NCBI GenBank assembly: GCA_951804985.1
Contig: OX638131.1
Coordinates: 106,784,464 to 106,848,463 of the forward strand
From: Dryomyza anilis
Lineage: Eukaryota > Arthropoda > Insecta > Diptera > Dryomyzidae
Direction of reading: 5' to 3'
Length of the DNA stretch: 64,000 nt
Below are positions 48,096-59,000 of the stretch, piece after piece; the stretch's first letter is position 1; each line of letters opens with the position of its first letter. The position numbers and the translations under genes are program-made. Below the pieces are notes generated by a model that had not been told where the DNA came from, made no database searches, and saw only the letters and a list, made by a program, of their open reading frames with translations.

Positions 48096-48261
48096 CGAAA
48101 TTTTGAGAAAATCAATGGCAAAGTAAAAATTTGTATTTATATATTTGTAAATTTCAACTATAAGTGCATTTAAAAAAATGAAGAAATCACGGAGTTCGAA
48201 AATGTGATATACCATTCGAAAGGTAATTTAATTTTCTAAAATACTTTTCTAAAATACTAGT

Positions 48262-48576
48262 GTAGCCGCGGTAGCTCTGTGGTTAGTGCGTTGGACTGCG
48301 AGCCGAAAGGTCCCCGGTTCAAGCCTGGACTGGGGCTAACAACATCTTTTCATAGAAACATTTTTCTATACCGCGCTACCTCTCGTCAGTTAATGGCAAA
48401 CCTACGAGAGTAAAACATTGCCTATGAAAAAACTCTCACCCGCCGTTCGGATTCGGCAATAAACCGTAGGTCCCACCCCTTTGAGTACAAATATAACACG
48501 CACAGCTCAAAATGGTGAGAGAGCTCGGCCGAAGTTCTATACAGGACTGTAGCGCCAAACTATTATTATTATTATT
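48262..48576 (+). mobile_element. full-length tRNA-derived SINE, 315 bp, with TSD
   Basis: Head GTAGCCGCGGTAGCTC, box B GGTTCAAGCC, body, and the tail (ATT)n after AGCGCCAAACT. The 11-base target duplication AAAATACTAGT is perfect (48,251-48,261 and 48,577-48,587). An (ATT)n tail and variable-length TSD are the marks of LINE-driven retroposition. Box A carries one change (AGCTCTGTGG). Confidence 0.95.
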
Positions 48577-48587
48577 AAAATACTAGT

Positions 48588-48785
48588 TAAAAACTGATAT
48601 TCATTTGTCAACAGATAATACTGTATAATAAATTTTTTTGACTAGGTTAGTAATATGCATCTCTTAAACACCCTATATCTTCAACTGGGTGCAAAATTAG
48701 ACATTTTTTATTTACATTTTCTCATTTTCTTTTTTGTAGTAGAATAACCTACTAAATTCTTGACATCGATTTACCAAACACCCTG
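48588..48785. other. AT-rich DNA without recognised genes
   Basis: No supported feature. Confidence 0.4.
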
Positions 48786-49235
48786 TATATATGATACGAA
48801 TAAAAATTCCTATGAACATCCCATACATCAATTCCATATAACTCGAGGGTGCTGATTTTGACGGCATACTCAGTTTTTTGATAGCATGTAACGTTTTTTT
48901 TAATAAAATTGCTATCGAAGTTTGAAGACCTTCTCAGTCATTTTTTTGAATAAAAAAAGAACAGTCGCTTACATAACTAGTTTTTCAAAAAACTATAAAC
49001 GCAATTTAAATTTTAATTGTCTGGCCTAATTATAATATATCAATAAATGCAAATATTTCGTTAAGTTTTTGAGATATTTGAATCTAAACTCGAAAATTTT
49101 TGATTTTTTTATACTTTTTTTGGATGATTTTTTAACATTTTGAATCTAATAAAAAATGAAAAAATATTTTTTCGTTATGTAGTACATAGTTTAAGCTAAC
49201 GTTCAAAATTTCTAACTTTTTTTCATCGGTTCTTA
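48786..49235 (+). repeat. CTATGAACATCCCATACATC dispersed repeat, copy 1
   Basis: Shared in order with 55,360-55,790 (plus) and, reverse-complemented, 60,140-60,620 and 56,930-57,300: CTATGAACATC-CATACATCAATTC, GACTGCATACTC-like, GCTTACATAACTAGTTTT, GAATCTAAACTCGAAAATTT, CATAGT..AA.CTAAC. It is about 430 bp. No coding or terminal inverted repeat was recognised. Confidence 0.7.
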
Positions 49236-50487
49236 TTTTTAAAAATTTATTTTCATTTACCTAATGTATTTGAATAATGCAAGTTTTAAGTGTTTTCTAC
49301 CCGAAACTCATTCACAGACTTAAATATAGTTCACGCTTAATTTATATCATAATCGCTGTTCAAAAAGCATTTGGCAATTAATACGCTAATAATACTGAAA
49401 ATCTTTTAAGTTGAAAAAAAAACCTTTTAACTCTATTGCTCCGCAAACATCCAACCAACGAACCATGACACCCCATAATGCATTGCCACAAATCATGTTC
49501 CCCCCCAACAAAGTAATTTCTAATCGACAGCATCTCTTCAGTGCACGTATTACTCAGCAACTTTATTTGCCACAATTAAATGTTGCTGTCGTCGTTGTTG
49601 CTGTTTTTATTGTACTTGTCCTGACCATGATTTTAGTTGTTGAACTAAGAGATGATGTTGTTATTCTTATTATTTTCTTATTATATGGTTGATTTTACTA
49701 TTATGTTTGTGGTTTTGCTTATTTTATAGTTGTACTTTACTCTTTTTCTTTTTTGGTATTTCTTTATTTTATTTTACTTTTTGCTTTATTTTTCTTATTT
49801 TGCAGAAATCAATTCGAATGCTATAAAAAAGCATTGTACCACAAATGGTCATCATTGTTTCAACACTTCTCGTCGAATTCCAATTTATGTCGTTTTTCCG
49901 CAGTCTTTGCTGTGACCAAACTGAAAAAGAGCGTCTGTCTTCCGCAGAACTCTGCGAAAAATTCTTAGTAGTCTGTATGTCTGTCATTCCGGAATTACAA
50001 CATCAAAATACCAAAAACAAAAACAGCTGCCATTGATTCCACTTGTGCGGACATTTTACAGTTACTTGAGGTTTTCTTTCTTATTTGGTACTTCTTTTAA
50101 TTCTTTTTTTTTATTTCTTTAACAACTGTTTCAAGTTTTCTTCAATTTCTTGATCAAGTTTTTCATCGCCAAGTTTGTCTTGCAGTTTCTTCCTTTTTTT
50201 CATGATTATCACTTAAAGTTGTCCCAGTTTTTAAGGTCAGTCACGCATCTTCCGCAATTCGCCATTGCGTTGTAACCGCCGTTTTTCAGCCTTATCGCTT
50301 GTGGATCAGCTGTTAGCATTAATATAACTTGTCGTCTAGTTATCTTCTGCTTCTCCACCAACTTGCATTATTTAAATTAATTTCTATGAGGGGGGAATTG
50401 ATGCGTTTTTAATTAAAGAACATCATTCTTGTTTAACTCTTTGGTGTTGATGTCGTTAACTCTTAGGAGATTTATTTTGCTATTATT
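49236..50487. other. mixed DNA; overlapping short frames without domains
   Basis: A pyrimidine-rich run ends in TTCTTATTTTGCAG at 49,804, a plausible 3' splice acceptor, but no domain follows and the frames disagree. GTCGTCGTTGTTGCTG is near 49,587. No gene is supported. Confidence 0.45.
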
Positions 50488-50790
50488 ATACACTACACTA
50501 AGAGTGAAAAAGTATATTATGTTTGGTCATCCGTTTGTAACACCCAAAAGAAGGCGTGTTCAGTATGAAAAACTTTATATATCAAAAATACCTCCATAAT
50601 CGATTTCCGTCTGTCTGTCTGTCAGTTGTAGGCACGTTTATAGGAATACTAGTGAAGATAGATCAATGAAACTGCGAAATTAAAAAATTTCTATATCTAC
50701 GCTGTTTGTTAATGAAAATGATCATAATCGGTTGATTGTAACCTGCGAACCGACCACTTATGTTCAAATACTCCATGTAACACTAATGTC
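50488..50790 (+). mobile_element. INE-1/DINE-1-like interspersed repeat, copy 3
   Basis: TATACACTACACTAAGAGTG, GTTTGTAACACCCAAAAGAAGG, GTCTGTCTGTCTGTCAGTTG, TAATGAAAATGATCATAATCGG and CTTATGTTCAAATAC occur in the same order as the 2.5-kb copy, with about 60-70% identity by eye. Confidence 0.65.
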
Positions 50791-50791
50791 T

Positions 50792-51261
50792 ACACACAGA
50801 AAAATCTCCTTTTGCCATGAGGTTAATTGAACCAACGTTTCAGTGTTGCAACCGAAATACATTTGTTTTAATCGCATGTCATCAAAATGAGCGTAGCTTC
50901 TTTTACTATAACCGAATTGTTAGTCCGCGCAACTGCACATTCGATTGCGGAAAGCTCATGATTGTATTTTTCGTTCTGCCAAAATTGAACTCATCTCCCC
51001 GACTTGGTGGTTGCCAAAACCTCATACTCACAATTAAGAGATTGTTTTGCAAATACTTTATCAGTTGTTGCCGCAACCGCATATTTCGGCAGGGCAATTT
51101 AGTTGGTTGCCGCAACAAATCAGTTTTCTGTGTGTTACATTATATCATGCGAAGTGAAGAAGTTGCCACAACTAAGAGATACTTTATTAGTCGTTGCCGC
51201 AACCGCATAATTCGGTAGGGAAATTTAATTGGTTGCCGCAACAAATCAAATTTCTGTGTGT
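50792..51261 (+). mobile_element. TIR MITE with tandemly duplicated right end
   Basis: Left end ACACACAGAAAA (50,792-50,803). Inverted right ends TTTTCTGTGTGT (51,124-51,135) and TTTCTGTGTGT (51,251-51,261). The last roughly 126 bp, including GTTGCCGCAACCGCATA and GGTTGCCGCAACAAATCA, occur twice, giving two right termini. The 133-codon frame inside has no domain. It is related to the 5.7-kb element. Confidence 0.8.
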
Positions 51262-52229
51262 ACCGTTAAATGTTACATTATACCACGATTTTTTTTCCTT
51301 AATAACTTTGTATTATCTTTATCATATTTTTCTGCTAATAATTTACCTAATAACAGTTCGATCTTTGCTTCTCATATTTTTAAATTTATACTTTAAATTT
51401 TTTATATTTTCTTATTATAATTTTTTATATAATTTATTTGCCTGATTATTTTTCTTCATTTTTTACAATCAGTTTTCTTCATTCTTTGAACTACATTTTT
51501 TCATGACCTCCTCATTTTCCACATAGTAAAATTTGCTCCTCATCAACTGCTGTGCCACCTACTGCTGCTCCACAGGTTTCTGACGTTCATTACTACATCC
51601 TTTCATCATCTACATAACTCACAACGTAACGTTTTAAACAAGAACAACTTTTCTGTCACCTATATTTTGTATACGACTGCTTTTTCCAAATGTTACCTCT
51701 TTCTGTCTTAGAATACTTTTCAGTTGCATTGATTCGTGCTGAAAATGCTAAAAGCAGAAGCTTTCGTAGATGTTGTGACAACTTTTTAGACGTTAATTGG
51801 CTACATGTGGCTGCTTTTATTGTCATTTTTTGTAATAATTATTTGGATTTATTTATTTGCTATAGTTTAATAAATATTTTTTTCATATCTTTTAATACAA
51901 TTTCTGGTTTTAATGCTGAGCAAGCAGTTAAACTGTTACACAAGCTGATTTATTGCCGCAACGTTATGGTTACCTCTTTCAACTACTTTTGCAATGCACT
52001 CACAGAAAATATATGGAAATATTTAAAATTTAATTTTTCCGTTTTCTAATAATAATTAATTTTATTCCAATAATGTGGTTGTTAATACGCATGTCAACTA
52101 AATTTTAGTCATTCCAGAAAGTACTCATATTTTTATTCAATTGTAATTACATTTATTGCTGAATATAGTTCGTAGTCCCTTTTTTTGTTATGACTCACAT
52201 GTAATAAATTGACTTCCATTGTAAAGATG
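51262..52229. other. AT-rich DNA without recognised genes
   Basis: A 119-codon plus frame (51,690-52,049) is Phe/Asn/Ile rich, with no domain and no repeat. I see no support for a gene. Confidence 0.5.
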
Positions 52230-52942
52230 AGACATCTGCACAAATGTATTTGAAACGCAATTCAAGACATTCAATTTATTTCAAAACATTTACTGTCTTC
52301 GAATTTTAAAAAAAAAAAAAGAAAAATTTTAGAAAACAATTCGAAAAAAGTATTGTTGTACAAATTTCATTTAAAAAATAATCAAGTTTTTTTTGGGAAA
52401 AAAAAAATTTTAGAATTTTTTTTTTTTTTGATTTCCGTAATAAAAATTCAAAATAAAAAATTTTAAATAACATTTTATCAAAAAAAAAAAAAAATTCCAA
52501 ACAAATTTTTTTTTTAAATATATTTTTTATAAATATAACTTTTCATTCATATTTTGATTGAAATTTGGTTAGATGAACATCATTCTTCAAAATGAAAAAA
52601 AAAATGTCTTGACACTACTCGACACGAATGAAACAACTACTACATTGAAGTGTAGTCGCTGGAGAGACTTCACTATAATACTGTTGACTGTCATTGCAAA
52701 ATGTACTCAATACTGTAGAGTGTAGTAGTGCATATTTTGCAGAGGGTACTTCATTGAATGTTTTGAAAAAAATGTCTTGACACTACTCGACACCAATGAA
52801 ACAACTACTTCTGTGAAGTTTAGTCGCTCGAGAGACTTCACTATAATACTGTCGACTGTCATTACAAAATACACTCAATATTGTAGAGTTCAGTTGTGCT
52901 TATTTTGAGGAGGGAACTTTAAATACATTTGTGCAGATGTCT
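52230..52942. mobile_element. 713-bp foldback element with 22-bp perfect TIRs
   Basis: Twenty-two perfect inverted bases at 52,230-52,251 and 52,921-52,942 (core GACATCTGCACAAATG). The interior has an A/T-homopolymer-rich left half, which shares ATTCGAAAAAA and TTGTACAAATTT with the 56.0- and 61.0-kb blocks, and a right half of two tandem 168-bp copies. No transposase and no clear target duplication. Confidence 0.82.
52603..52930 (+). repeat. 168-bp tandem duplication inside foldback element
   Basis: AATGTCTTGACACTACTCGA at 52,603 recurs at 52,771. Each copy continues with ATGAAACAACTACT, GAGAGACTTCACTATAATACTG, and GTAGAG. Copies are about 85% alike by eye. Confidence 0.9.
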
Positions 52943-54600
52943 ATTAAAGATAATGCAAGAAATGTAATAGATAAGAACAAATTTCAAAAAATGTTATAAA
53001 ATCTAAAAAAAATATATTATTGAAAAATTGAAAATATATTAACATAATTCAATAATAACGACAAACCATATCGTTACCATTTCCAATAACAACAACAACA
53101 TAACTATGCACGTGCCATTTCAGAGCTAATATTTACTGTCGTTTTGTAAATACACGTTTCACTCATGAGCACATGACTCGCAACGTTTCATTCGTGAAAA
53201 TAGACTTAAATTCAGCCATCCATCGATAGATAGTTTTTTCTATTTGCAACAAATAACTCCACGTGTTGCTGCAACAAAAATAATAAAAAAAATATATATT
53301 TTTTCTTCAACAAAAAAATATATATATATACTTAATATATATTGGCCATAAAATCAACGTAATTCTCGATGTTCGAGCTGATTACGTGGGCGCACATTTT
53401 GTTGGCAGCACCACGCATGGTTTTCATGGACCCAGTCTGCGATTTCACTACACAGACAGCGCAACAAATAATACTTATATGCAGAAAAACGATTCTCGAA
53501 TTATATATAGTATCAATATGACTGCATAACAGGGTTCAATAGAAATGAAAACATGTGATTATAAATTCATATTTTTAATAATATATTTTTAAAAATATAT
53601 TTAATTTAAATATAGCACAACTGAAATTAATTGATACAAAATAATTAATTCCATTAATATAATTAATTAGATATACGAATTATTGAATAGTTTAAATTAA
53701 ATCCTTTCTTGGTTTGTGTTTATGCTAAAATACATGCATACATAGCATATACAACAACCGACAGTTTTAGAGGCATTACACAGTTTTAAAGCCACGCACA
53801 GTTTTAAATTCCCTACACAGTATAACAGTTACGGTTGTAGCGATCTTATTTTGCATTGGTCATTGAAACGCGTGCGTGCCTATTCTGTTCGTCGTATTTG
53901 ATACTTTTAAATCAGATTAAATTAAATTGAATTGAATTAACAGAAAATCCTACAAAGCGTCATTCTGAATTTAAAATTTTTGAAAGACACGTTTAAAAAA
54001 AAAAAGGGATAAATACATTTTAAAGAATGTCCATTAGCCAAATATATATTACAAAAAAAATTAAATTTTCACATATTTAAAAAAAGTTTTTAAATTTTTC
54101 CACTGGGTCAAACCGACACATATGACGCGCGCAGCAACAGGTTCGAATCGGTTAGTGTTGAGTGATTTAATTAATTTATGATGAATTTGTGATGCTGTTG
54201 CTGAACTTCAAAAAATCAACATTGAAAAGAAAAATGCTACAAAACTGAATACGTTGAAATGGTATAATTTGTATTTGTATAATTGGGGGGAATTTGAAAA
54301 TTTATTTTTTATTTAGAAATTTTTATACTGTCATAATTAATATTTTTACGATTTTTAAAATGTTTCTAATTGATACATTTTTGTGTGTTTTATGATGATG
54401 TGGTTTTTGAGTTTTTTTTTATTTTTTTATTTTATGCATTCATTCATGAAATTGGAAAAACTAAAAAAAAAAATCCGAATGGAGGTTAATGTGTATAATA
54501 TGTGAAAAATATATTGGAAAAAATACAATAACAAATTTATGAATTAAAGTAAATTATATAAATTTTATTATTTTGAGTAAATTATTTACTTTTTGAATAG
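52943..54600. other. AT-rich DNA without recognised genes
   Basis: Small GC-richer patches at about 53,370-53,420 and 53,860-53,900. CACAGTTTTAAA-like units repeat near 53,760-53,820. No gene was recognised. Confidence 0.5.
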
Positions 54601-54609
54601 TTCAATAAT

Positions 54610-54645
54610 TTTTGTTTTCTCTTTTTTCATTTCAGGTATGTTTTT
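54610..54645 (+). promoter_or_regulatory. candidate recursive splice site (ratchet point) 2
   Basis: The tract TTTTTGTTTTCTCTTTTTTC leads into ATTTCAG ending at 54,635, followed at once by GTATGT. It has the same composition and strand as the 11.18-kb site: a strong pyrimidine tract, CAG, then a consensus-like donor. No strong CTAAT branch point is visible; TTCAATAAT at 54,601 is the nearest candidate. Confidence 0.55.
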
Positions 54646-55359
54646 CGGATTATTGAAATTTGGTTTTTTTTTAAATAAGACTGAATTGCGTAAGTAAGAA
54701 ATATTTTTTTTTGTTTGCTGCTGCTGCTGTCCACAACTGTCAAAATACCATTTTGACACTTAACTGACAGCAAGGCCTAAAGTCAATTTTGTGCTGCCTT
54801 AAAGCACTTTGTCTTCATTTATTTTGCGTCGAAGGTAAAAAAATATAAAAAAAATATAGAAAAATGTGCTTCACTTGACGCATTTTCTAGAATAGTATTT
54901 TTGGTTTATTTTTTTTTCTTTTTTTTTTGATTTTCTTTTTAGTTTTTTCTTTTTATTGTAATTTCTTGTACAAAATACACATTCATTATTTTTAGCTGCA
55001 TTGAAACAAATATTTTGTTCCAAATTTCAAGACGATGATGTATGTTATAAGTGAAATTTGTTTGTGTAAAACATATAGTCAGCCACCGCTGGCTATTTTT
55101 AGCTATTTTTATAGATATTTATTTCTTTTTTTTCTCTATTTTCTTTGTGAAACGATTACTAAATGTATTTTTACGGTTTCAGATAAGCAAAAATGCGCTA
55201 AAAGGTTTTCGAGTAAAATGAAATTTTGTTTTAATGGAAATATCAAAAGGAGTTCAATCGATGGTTCTTTAATAATAACATTAAATTCTTAATTTATAAA
55301 ATTTCAATTTAGTTTAAGAAAATGTGCATTTAAAGAATTATAATATTTGTTAGCTACTT
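54646..55359. other. AT-rich DNA without recognised genes
   Basis: A TGCTGCTGCTGTC motif at about 54,718. Frames at 55,035-55,292 have no domain. Confidence 0.5.
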
Positions 55360-55790
55360 ATTACGCTACTCAACAAAATGAGAAAACATTTTTGCTATGA
55401 ACATCACATACATCAATTCTATATAATTCGCAATTGCGGATATTGACTGCATACTCTGTTTTTTTTTGTATATTACTTAATGTTTTTAAGAAAATTGTTA
55501 TCGAAATTTTAGACACTTTAAGAATGAAAAAATTACAGTCCCTTACACAACTATTTTTCCAAAAAACTGTAAATGTAATTTTTCTCTCAATTGACAAAAC
55601 TAATTACAATATACCAAGAAATACACATATTCCAATATATTTTTGAGATATTCGAATCTAAACACGAACATTTTGATTATTTTAGACTCTTTTTAGATAA
55701 TTCTTCTGGCTTTTCGAATCAAATGATAAATAAGAAAATGATTTATGGTTATGCAAAACATAGTCCAAACTAACAAAGGAAAAAAATTTC
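55360..55790 (+). repeat. CTATGAACATCCCATACATC dispersed repeat, copy 2
   Basis: GCTATGAACATCACATACATC, TTGACTGCATACTC, CCTTACACAACTATTTTTCC, ATTCGAATCTAAACACGAA and ACATAGTCCAAACTAAC align in order with 48,786-49,235. Confidence 0.7.
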
Positions 55791-55810
55791 TTCAATATGA
55801 TGTATTTATT

Positions 55811-55975
55811 CATAAATATTATGAATTTTTTCACCAACTACCAGATTCATTATATTGATACCACCGTTTATTAGATGACATATTAATGAATGCATTCATT
55901 ATATATATGAACAAAATATTCAATACAATGAACTTGGATTGTCATATTGATGAATTTGTTCATAATATTTTTTAA
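55811..55975. mobile_element. 165-bp MITE with AATATTATGAA ends, copy 1
   Basis: Left AATATTATGAATTTTTTC and right GTTCATAATATTTTTT are inverted. The interior has TGACATATTAATGAATGCATTC and CAATATGAC-type segments shared almost exactly with 60,800-60,960. Confidence 0.7.
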
Positions 55976-56160
55976 TTTTTTTTATAAAATAATTCGAAAA
56001 AAAAATGTTGTACAAATTTTATTTAAAAAATAACAGTAAAAAAAATTAAAAAAAAATATCCGAATAAAAAAATTTCGGGCAAAAAAAATCGAAAAAAAAA
56101 AATTTGAAAAAAAAAATTCTCGAAAAAAAAAATTCACATAAACATTACTGAAATATAGCA
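55976..56160. repeat. A-homopolymer-rich block shared with 61.0 and 52.3 kb
   Basis: AATAATTCGAAAAAA, TTGTACAAATTTTATTT and AACAGTAAAAAAAATT in order, then A-runs broken by TTCGAAAA. Near-identical order at 60,975-61,130, and a partial copy inside the 52.2-kb element. Confidence 0.65.
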
Positions 56161-56224
56161 ATTTTGACCAGAATTTTGCACAAAAAGGCTATGTGATAGG
56201 AAACAATTTAGTACGGCATAAGAA

Positions 56225-56781
56225 CCCAGTCTGCCATGTCTCAGAGACCTTCGATACCTCGAATTTTTATCGAATAACTTCGAGAAAAAAGTTAAATCTC
56301 GTTGCTTTATCGATTCTAGTTTTTATAATTTATCGTACATTCAAATTTATTGACAAGATACGATATATAAACATTTATCTCAACGATATCGTAATATTTT
56401 TCGATGCAATGTGGAATTTTGCATCGATATCGTAACGATTTCAAATATCTCGTACCGGAAAACTCCTACAAAACCCATCGATATCTACCTACCATGTAGG
56501 TCCAATTTGAGGTTCGAAATCGGTACGAGAAAGTGTTCGATATCAATGACAAGATACTATATATATAAACATTTATCTCAACGACATCGTAATATTTTTC
56601 GAAGGAATGTTGAATTTTTCATCGATCATAGAAAACTCCAACAAAACGCATCGATATCTACTTAACATGTATGTCCAATTTGACGCTCGATATTGGTACG
56701 AGAAAGTGTTCGATATCGTGTGATGTCTCCTTTTTCTCGCATTGATCTCGTAACGATTTCGAAACGAATGGCATGCTGGGA
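56225..56781 (-). mobile_element. TCCCAGTATGCCAT-ended MITE, unoccupied copy
   Basis: The ends CCCAGTCTGCCAT (56,225) and ATGGCATGCTGGG (to 56,780) are inverted. The interior has two diverged tandem blocks rich in ATCGATATC, with TCGTACCGATTTCGAA and CAAATTGGACCTACATGGTAGG (reverse complement). It is homologous to 59,483-60,123 without the SINE, so it preserves the empty site GTTATTCGATAAAAATTCGA on the minus strand. Confidence 0.85.
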
Positions 56782-56929
56782 ATTAGCATACTATAAATTT
56801 AAAATAATGATATTTTGAGATTTCATGCCTAATTTTTTATATTAGAAATTGATTAAATATTAAAAAGTAGATCATTTAGACTAAAATTAGTAACCCTGAT
56901 AGTTAGTGTGGACTTTGCTCTGTATAACC

Positions 56930-57300
56930 ATAAATAATTTTCTTCTAAAGCATTTATATGCTTAAAAATGTAATTTAAAAAATGTCTAAAAAATTAAAAT
57001 TGTTTCGAGTTTAGATCAAATTTACTTGAAAACGCAGTGAAATATTAGCATTCATTAGTATATTAAAATTAGTCTTCACTATTAAAAGAAAAATTGCGTT
57101 TAAGGTTTTTTATAAAACTATTATTCAACAGTACTATATTTTTTTTTATTCAAAGAAGTGGGTGAGAATGGCTTAAAATTACGAATGTAATTATCTCAAA
57201 ATCATTACGTAGCAAGAAAAAACATAGTATGCAATCAAAATCAACACCAGCGAGAAATATGGTATTGAAATATGGGATTTCCATGGGAAAACTTATTTTT
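56930..57300 (-). repeat. CTATGAACATCCCATACATC dispersed repeat, diverged minus copy
   Basis: The reverse complement shows GAAATCCCATA, TTGATTTTGATTGCATACTATG and ATTCTCACCCACTTCTTTG, followed by a GTTTAGAT segment, aligning loosely with the 60.1-kb copy. Confidence 0.5.
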
Positions 57301-57479
57301 GGAGAACAAACAAACAAACGTTTTAAACGTTCGTAGTAAGAATAAAAAAAAATCAGGTATGTTTGGTCACATGAGAAATATTGAAGTAAGAGCATTTTGA
57401 TTTTTGTTAAAAGGTTTGTTAAATCATAAAGTTTTTTTTACACATATTTGACAATCAAGAGGGTTTTTTAAAAGAATTT
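57301..57479. other. AT-rich spacer
   Basis: Nothing was recognised. AATCAGGTATG at 57,353 lacks a pyrimidine tract. Confidence 0.4.
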
Positions 57480-57740
57480 CACTTCGGCCGAAACAGTGAA
57501 ATGCTCTCGTATATTTACAAAATTGGGCAGATCGCAGAACGTAATAAACCGATCACGCCCATTTTCAATAACCGACAGCTTAGGTATGCAAGTAAACTAA
57601 TTTGAGAGTTTTATTGAATTATCACTGCTGGGTTTACTGTAACCGTGATTTCAACTGACTGACAGACGGACAACACAAAACCGACTTAGCAGCTAAATTC
57701 TAATCAATAATCTGCACACTCTTTCTTACCGGCTACGCCT
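57480..57740 (-). mobile_element. INE-1/DINE-1-like interspersed repeat, copy 4
   Basis: The reverse complement contains TGTCCGTCTGTCAGTCAGTT, GAAATCACGGTTACAG, AGTTTACTTGCATACC and TTATTGAAAATGGGCGTGA, matching the same region of the 2.5-kb copy closely. The left (TATACCC) end is missing or diverged. Confidence 0.65.
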
Positions 57741-58389
57741 ACTAACAGCAATTTTTAGATAATTATAATAAAAACACATATTTTATCTCCCGTGCGATAC
57801 AAAATCGTAATATTTTCAATTACATCAGCGATATTATATATAAATCTTTGAAATTAAATATATTTTTATTGATATTATTTATTAAAAATATTAAAATAAA
57901 TTAAATTGGCAAAACAAAAACTGTTCAGGTTTTAATTTCTTGTTGAGATTTTTCGGTGCGCTTCGTTAATTTATTACCGCGCAATTAGGCGAAGAAAAAT
58001 TATTGAAATTTACACAAATTCAAAGTCAACAACAAATACCAAAACAGATTTTCAAATCAAAAATTCAATTTGTAAAACAACAGCGGTAGCAAGCAGTAGT
58101 AGCTGCAATGCCTTTTGGCAATTAAAATTGTCGCCAAAATGTTCACCATCATTGCCACACAAATGGCCAACATAAAGTTACGCCACAGTGGCAACGCCTA
58201 ATTAAGCTGTCACATTTATTTAGATGACACACAGCACAACAGAACAGAGCACGGAACAGAACATCAGAGAATGAAACAACCCAACACACCGCAAATTCAC
58301 TTTATGACCGACCGCAACTAGAATCGACACCGCCCACCGTTGCCACCCATCAACATTAGCGCGAAAGAAAACCGCATCAAAGCGTTAAT
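57741..58389. other. mixed DNA without recognised genes
   Basis: Moderately GC-richer from about 58,080 (AACAGCGGTAGCAAGCAGTAG; ACAGAACAGAGCACGGAACAG). No gene was recognised. Confidence 0.45.
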
Positions 58390-59000
58390 TTTTGAACGTC
58401 TGTCCACACAGTTTTTTTTATAATTTTTGTATTTTAATTTTTTTTTTTGTACATTTCATATATTTTTTCCGTAGCAACCGCAACATGTTGCTGTGTCACA
58501 TTTATCATGCATTTATTCCATTCAATCAGTACCAATTGCGGCACGCCTCTCATGCGTTATGCCTTTTTTTTAATATAGACCTCCTTCCAGCTACCTTTTG
58601 TTTTCCTACCAAAATCATTCTTATCTCCTTCCATCTATCAATCAACATCATTGCCTTGCTCTTCTGTCTCCCCTACGTGTTTTACGTGCTTTCGCCTGCT
58701 CGCCTAATGCTTTACCACCGTTTTACGTACGTTTTACGTACATGTTCCATCCGTTTTCTCTCCGTAATCATTACATTCACCGCAAAACCCCCCCTCATTT
58801 CTTTTAGACTTCTCTCACACTCGAATAATATTAATTGCCTTGCATATGTTTGCACCCTAAATCAATTAACACTTCATCAAATGTTTTGCCCGACCGCAAA
58901 GCCGTTAATCAAAATATTTCCTTTCAATAGACTCATTAGCACTAAATCGATCGTAAATATTTGCTCAATTTTTCATCAATCGCATCTAAATAATTAGCGC
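58390..59000 (+). other. pyrimidine-rich strand-asymmetric tract, 201-codon open frame
   Basis: The plus strand is strongly T/C-rich over 600 bp and carries the longest open frame of the window (201 codons, Phe/Ile/Leu/His rich). Stop codons are purine-rich, so a pyrimidine-rich strand stays open easily. A second frame overlaps it. There is no signal peptide, domain or repeat that I recognise. I consider it probably non-coding. Confidence 0.5.

Noticed and set aside
49740..49810. Exon acceptor at TTCTTATTTTGCAG
   Set aside because: A long pyrimidine tract and AG are present, but the following sequence has no conserved reading frame or donor I can support.
57345..57365. Third recursive splice site (AATCAGGTATG)
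   Set aside because: The upstream sequence is poly-A, not a pyrimidine tract, so the 3' splice side is missing.
58392..58997. 201-codon plus-strand frame as a gene
   Set aside because: The pyrimidine-rich strand explains the lack of stops; no recognisable motif, and a second open frame overlaps.
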